A stretch of DNA of 7,311 nucleotides, from assembly GCA_023419535.1 (NCBI GenBank), contig JAEZXX010000089.1, positions 1 to 7,311 of the forward strand. The letters run 5' to 3'. The DNA is from Pseudomonadota bacterium (lineage in GTDB: Bacteria; Pseudomonadota; Alphaproteobacteria; Rhizobiales; Rhizobiaceae). The notes below the pieces were generated by a model. It was not told where the DNA came from and made no database searches. It worked only from the letters and a program-made list of their open reading frames with translations. The position numbers and the translations under genes were made by a program. This document shows, one piece after another, positions 5,264 to 7,311 of the stretch (within the stretch, counting starts at the first letter, position 1; every line of letters begins with the position of its first letter).

Positions 5264-6421
5264 TCAGGCGACGCGGTCGGCCATCTGCGCGCCGCGTCCG
5301 CCGCGCGGCCGTTCGGGAGGCGTCGTCGTGTCCTTCGCCGTCTGATGCTCGAGTTCGGCGTTCAATTCGGCGCCGAGAAGGATGACCATGGACGACACCC
5401 ATATCCACGTCATGAAGCCGACCGCCGCGCCGAGCGATCCGTAGGTCTCGTCATAGCTGCCGAAGTTCTCCGCGTACCAGGAGAACAGCAGGGACACGAC
5501 GATCCAGAGGATCGACGCCAGCGCCGATCCCCACGTCACCCAGCGCCAGCGTGCCGTCTCCCGGCTCGGTCCGTAGCGGAAGATGACGGAGATGCCGATG
5601 GCGACGACGAGGAGGAGGAGGACGGGCCACCGAGCGAGGAGGAGCCCGTCCTCGAGACCGCCGAGCCGCATGAAGTCGAGCGCGATCGGAAGGGCGATCA
5701 CCGCGCCGAGGGCCAGGAGAAGGAAGGCGATGAGCGCCAGAGTGAATCCCAGCGTCACCAGCGTCAGGCGCACGAAGCCGCGCTTCTCCTCCTCCTCGTA
5801 GACGATGTTCAGCGCGTCGAAGAAGGATTTCATGCCCGAATTGGCGCTCCAGAGCGCGACGCCGAGCCCGAAGAGAAGGCCGAGGCCGAGCGTCGCCGTT
5901 CCATGGCTGGTGAGGCGGCCCATGGTCTCGGCGAGGATGTCGAGCCCGCCGGCCGGGACGATTCCGCGCAAGGTCTCCAGATGCTCGGCGACGGTCGCGG
6001 GGTCGGCGAAGAGGCCGTAGATCGAGACCAGCGCCGACAGCGCGGGGAAGATCGCGAGGAGCACGTAGAAGGTGAGGCCCGCCGAGACGAGCATCAGCCG
6101 GTCATCGTTGAACTCCCGATAGGTTCGCAGCAGGATCTCCTTCCACCCGCGGGCGGGCACCTGCGAGGGCGTGTCCGCCTCCTGTCCCGTGCCGACATGC
6201 GACGGCGCACGGGCGGCGGCGGTCGCGTCCTCGCCTCGGCCGGAGCCGGCGGACCCGGCGGCGCCGCGGCGCCGCGCCCGCGCGGGTTCGGCCCCATCCC
6301 GGCGGTTCGCCGCCGATACCAGCGCCATCGTGGCAAGGCTGGTGAGCGCCGTCCCGACCACGACGGCGAGGCCTTCGGCGGCGAGCCGGCCGAGGCTGGG
6401 GGTGCGGGACCGGTTGTTCAT
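5264..6421 (-). CDS. YihY/BrkB-family inner-membrane protein
   Basis: A 385-residue polytopic membrane protein. The family core spans about residues 90-360: WKEILLRTYREFNDDRLMLVSAGLTFYVLLAIFPAL opens it (shown across 93-128), and ALWSANSGMKSFFDALNIVYEEEE (189-212) is the most diagnostic region. RYGPSR, WRWVTWGSALASILW and YAENFGSYDETYGSLGA (316-332) follow, and a last helix ends ILLGAELNAELEHQ. About six core helices are visible. The biochemical role is unsettled: the family was once called ribonuclease BN in error, and BrkB is linked to serum resistance in Bordetella. Oddly, an extra hydrophobic segment (11-38) and a basic Ala/Gly/Arg-rich linker (40-90) precede the core. The ATG at 6421 has AGGTC upstream; the frame stays open to 6598 without family resemblance. 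Confidence 0.92.
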   Translation of the reverse strand: MNNRSRTPSLGRLAAEGLAVVVGTALTSLATMALVSAANRRDGAEPARARRRGAAGSAGSGRGEDATAAARAPSHVGTGQEADTPSQVPARGWKEILLRTYREFNDDRLMLVSAGLTFYVLLAIFPALSALVSIYGLFADPATVAEHLETLRGIVPAGGLDILAETMGRLTSHGTATLGLGLLFGLGVALWSANSGMKSFFDALNIVYEEEEKRGFVRLTLVTLGFTLALIAFLLLALGAVIALPIALDFMRLGGLEDGLLLARWPVLLLLVVAIGISVIFRYGPSRETARWRWVTWGSALASILWIVVSLLFSWYAENFGSYDETYGSLGAAVGFMTWIWVSSMVILLGAELNAELEHQTAKDTTTPPERPRGGRGAQMADRVA

Positions 6422-6636
6422 CTGCAAGACCTGCGTTGCCTCTGACGGTTCGCCCGCCGTCGTCCGGGCGCCGCCGTGTAGATGCAGGCGCGGCCGCGCA
6501 TCACCACCGCCGGGGCGGACCGGAAACGTTAGGCGGGCACGCACCGGCCGGCCGGGCGGGGCGCGGCCGCGGGGCCGCGACGCGCCGGGCTGCTGCATCC
6601 GGAGCCTGCCTTCGAAGACCGAAGACTGCGGGGCGG

Positions 6637-6662
6637 CGAGGGGCCGGAAGGCGGGCCCCTCG
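6637..6662. repeat. Perfect 9-bp inverted repeat (hairpin)
   Basis: CGAGGGGCC (6637-6645) pairs perfectly with GGCCCCTCG (6654-6662) around an 8-nt loop. No T-run follows on either strand and it lies between divergent genes, so a terminator role is unlikely. It ends 8 bp before the candidate stress promoter and could be a protein-binding site. Confidence 0.5.
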
Positions 6663-6669
6663 GTCGATC

Positions 6670-6695
6670 AGAACCTGCAGGCCGGTTCGGCCGTT
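6670..6695 (+). promoter_or_regulatory. Candidate EcfG-type (general stress) promoter for the lipoprotein gene
   Basis: AGAAC (6670-6674), 17 nt, then CGTT (6692-6695) matches the alphaproteobacterial EcfG consensus GGAAC, 16-17 nt, CGTT at every position but the first. The predicted start of transcription near 6702 leaves a leader of about 65 nt before the lipoprotein ATG. If real, the lipoprotein belongs to the general stress regulon. Confidence 0.4.
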
Positions 6696-6766
6696 CAAGG
6701 CTGAAGAACCTGCGCTGGCGGGTCCGGGCAGGCGATGGACAGGATCGGACCCGAATGGAGAGATCG

Positions 6767-7030
6767 ATGACCCGACACATGGCCGCCGTGCTGGCGGGCT
6801 CGGCCTTCCTTGCAGGCTGCGCCCTCGATCGGCCCCCCAGCGCCTACGACATCTACGCGGACCGGTTCGGTCCCGCCGGCCGCACGGCCTGCGAGCGATA
6901 CGCCTACGAGACGGGGCGGCAGCGCTTCGAGGTGGCGTCGAGCGTCAGCGGCCAGGCCTGGGCCGCCAGCAACGCCAATCTCGCCGCAGACCTCGCGTTC
7001 GAACGCTGCTCGGCCGGCCGGCTCGGTTAG
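6767..7030 (+). CDS. Small putative lipoprotein, unknown function
   Basis: An 87-residue protein with a lipoprotein signal: basic MTRH, hydrophobic core, and lipobox LAGC with the lipidated Cys at residue 18. The mature part begins CALDRPPSAYDIYADRFG and contains two further Cys residues that could form a disulfide in the periplasm. I do not recognise the family. Aromatic and acidic residues are frequent, and an Ala/Asn-rich stretch (SGQAWAASNANLAADLAF) is probably helical. The ATG at 6767 is chosen because GGAGAG lies 4-6 nt upstream; an in-frame ATG at 6755 would add only four residues. It is divergent from the BrkB-family gene, has a possible EcfG-type promoter, and is followed by a strong hairpin. 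Confidence 0.8.
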   Translation: MTRHMAAVLAGSAFLAGCALDRPPSAYDIYADRFGPAGRTACERYAYETGRQRFEVASSVSGQAWAASNANLAADLAFERCSAGRLG

Positions 7031-7050
7031 GCGAACGGAGCGGACATGAA

Positions 7051-7072
7051 GAAGGGGGCCGGAGCCCCCTTC
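7051..7072. terminator. Bidirectional transcription terminator hairpin
   Basis: GAAGGGGGC (7051-7059) pairs perfectly with GCCCCCTTC (7064-7072) around loop CGGA, a 9-bp GC-rich stem. It lies 20 bp after the lipoprotein stop and 24 bp from the end of the convergent right-hand gene, the usual position for a shared terminator. There is no long T-run. On the minus strand TTCATGT follows the stem, on the plus strand GAACACC. Confidence 0.75.
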
Positions 7073-7095
7073 GAACACCAAGGTCGAAGTCGCCT

Positions 7096-7311
7096 TTACT
7101 CGGCGGATTCGAACTCCGGCGCGTTCTCGAGCTGGTCGCGGGTGTAGTTGACCATGATGTGGTCGATGCCCGCGCCGGACCAGCCCCAGCCGGACTCGCC
7201 CGCCGTGCCGGACTCGCCCGCCATGCCGGTGTCGGCCGCCATGCCGGTGCCGCCCGCCGGGGTCGCCGGCGCTGCCGCGCTGCCGGTCGCGCCCGTCGCG
7301 GGCGATGTGCC
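7096..7311 (-). CDS. C-terminal part of an unidentified low-complexity protein (5' end beyond the window)
   Basis: The last 71 codons are present and the frame is open to the window edge. The visible part is a Gly/Ala/Thr/Ser-rich linker built partly from imperfect hexapeptide repeats of the type G-M/T-A-x-x-S/T (for example GTAGES, GMAGES, GMAADT). It then passes through GWGWSGAGIDHIMVNYTR to the acidic end DQLENAPEFESAE. A short ending of the TRDQLENAPEF type occurs in some PRC-barrel-domain proteins of Alphaproteobacteria, so that is a possible identity, but no domain lies within the window to confirm it. The gene converges on the lipoprotein gene across the shared terminator. Confidence 0.72.
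   Translation of the reverse strand, partial: GTSPATGATGSAAAPATPAGGTGMAADTGMAGESGTAGESGWGWSGAGIDHIMVNYTRDQLENAPEFESAE
7189..7260. repeat. 18-bp tandem repeat, four units, inside the right-edge gene
   Basis: Four consecutive 18-bp units (7189-7206, 7207-7224, 7225-7242, 7243-7260) all begin GCCGG. The first two differ at a single base, and the others diverge further. Because the unit is a multiple of three it encodes six-residue repeats, so copy-number change would lengthen or shorten the linker without a frameshift. Confidence 0.7.

Larger units (their letters stand above)
6422..6766. other. Divergent intergenic region between the BrkB-family gene and the lipoprotein
   Basis: No gene is supported in these 345 bp. 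The DNA is very GC-rich. It contains a CGCGGCC/GGCCGCG hairpin near 6557-6575, a 9-bp hairpin at 6637-6662, and a candidate EcfG-type promoter facing the lipoprotein. I could not find a convincing promoter for the BrkB-family gene. Confidence 0.5.

Overview
The window is GC-rich chromosomal DNA from an alphaproteobacterium, probably of the Hyphomicrobiales (Rhizobiales) type. The evidence is an AapJ/BztA-type amino acid binding protein, a free-standing NDUFS4-like complex I accessory subunit (a gene typical of Alphaproteobacteria), and a candidate EcfG-type stress promoter. I cannot name the genus from sequence alone.

Layout, left to right. (1) 53-1072 (-) is aapJ, a periplasmic general L-amino acid binding protein; its permease and ATPase partners would lie beyond the left edge. 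(2) About 205 bp later, a divergent metC-type cystathionine beta-lyase runs at 1278-2465 (+), probably from a TTG start. The gap holds a plausible aapJ promoter and an imperfect 35-bp inverted repeat that could be an operator. (3) A PAP2-family membrane phosphatase at 2480-3316 (-) converges on metC with only 14 bp between them. (4) tRNA-Pro(TGG) at 3481-3557, the NDUFS4-like gene at 3596-3904 and tRNA-Arg(TCT) at 3924-3999 are packed head to tail and may share a transcript. (5) Behind tRNA-Arg lies a small accessory-looking segment (about 4000-4900). It contains palindromes and one orphan gene, 4187-4801 (+). I do not recognise that protein as a whole; its C-terminal third carries a motif pattern that recalls toxin nuclease domains. 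(6) 4928-5023 (-) is a 31-codon membrane microprotein with a very strong Shine-Dalgarno sequence. (7) 5264-6421 (-) is a YihY/BrkB-family membrane protein with an unusual N-terminal extension. (8) 6767-7030 (+) is a small lipoprotein preceded by a possible general-stress promoter and followed by a bidirectional terminator hairpin. (9) 7096 to the right edge (-) is the C-terminal end of a low-complexity protein with an 18-bp tandem repeat.

Most genes are ordinary core or envelope functions: amino acid uptake, methionine metabolism, respiration, membrane and envelope. I see no CRISPR array, transposase, integrase or phage structural gene. The points most worth a second look are the orphan gene behind tRNA-Arg, the microprotein, and the mixed tRNA-mRNA-tRNA unit.
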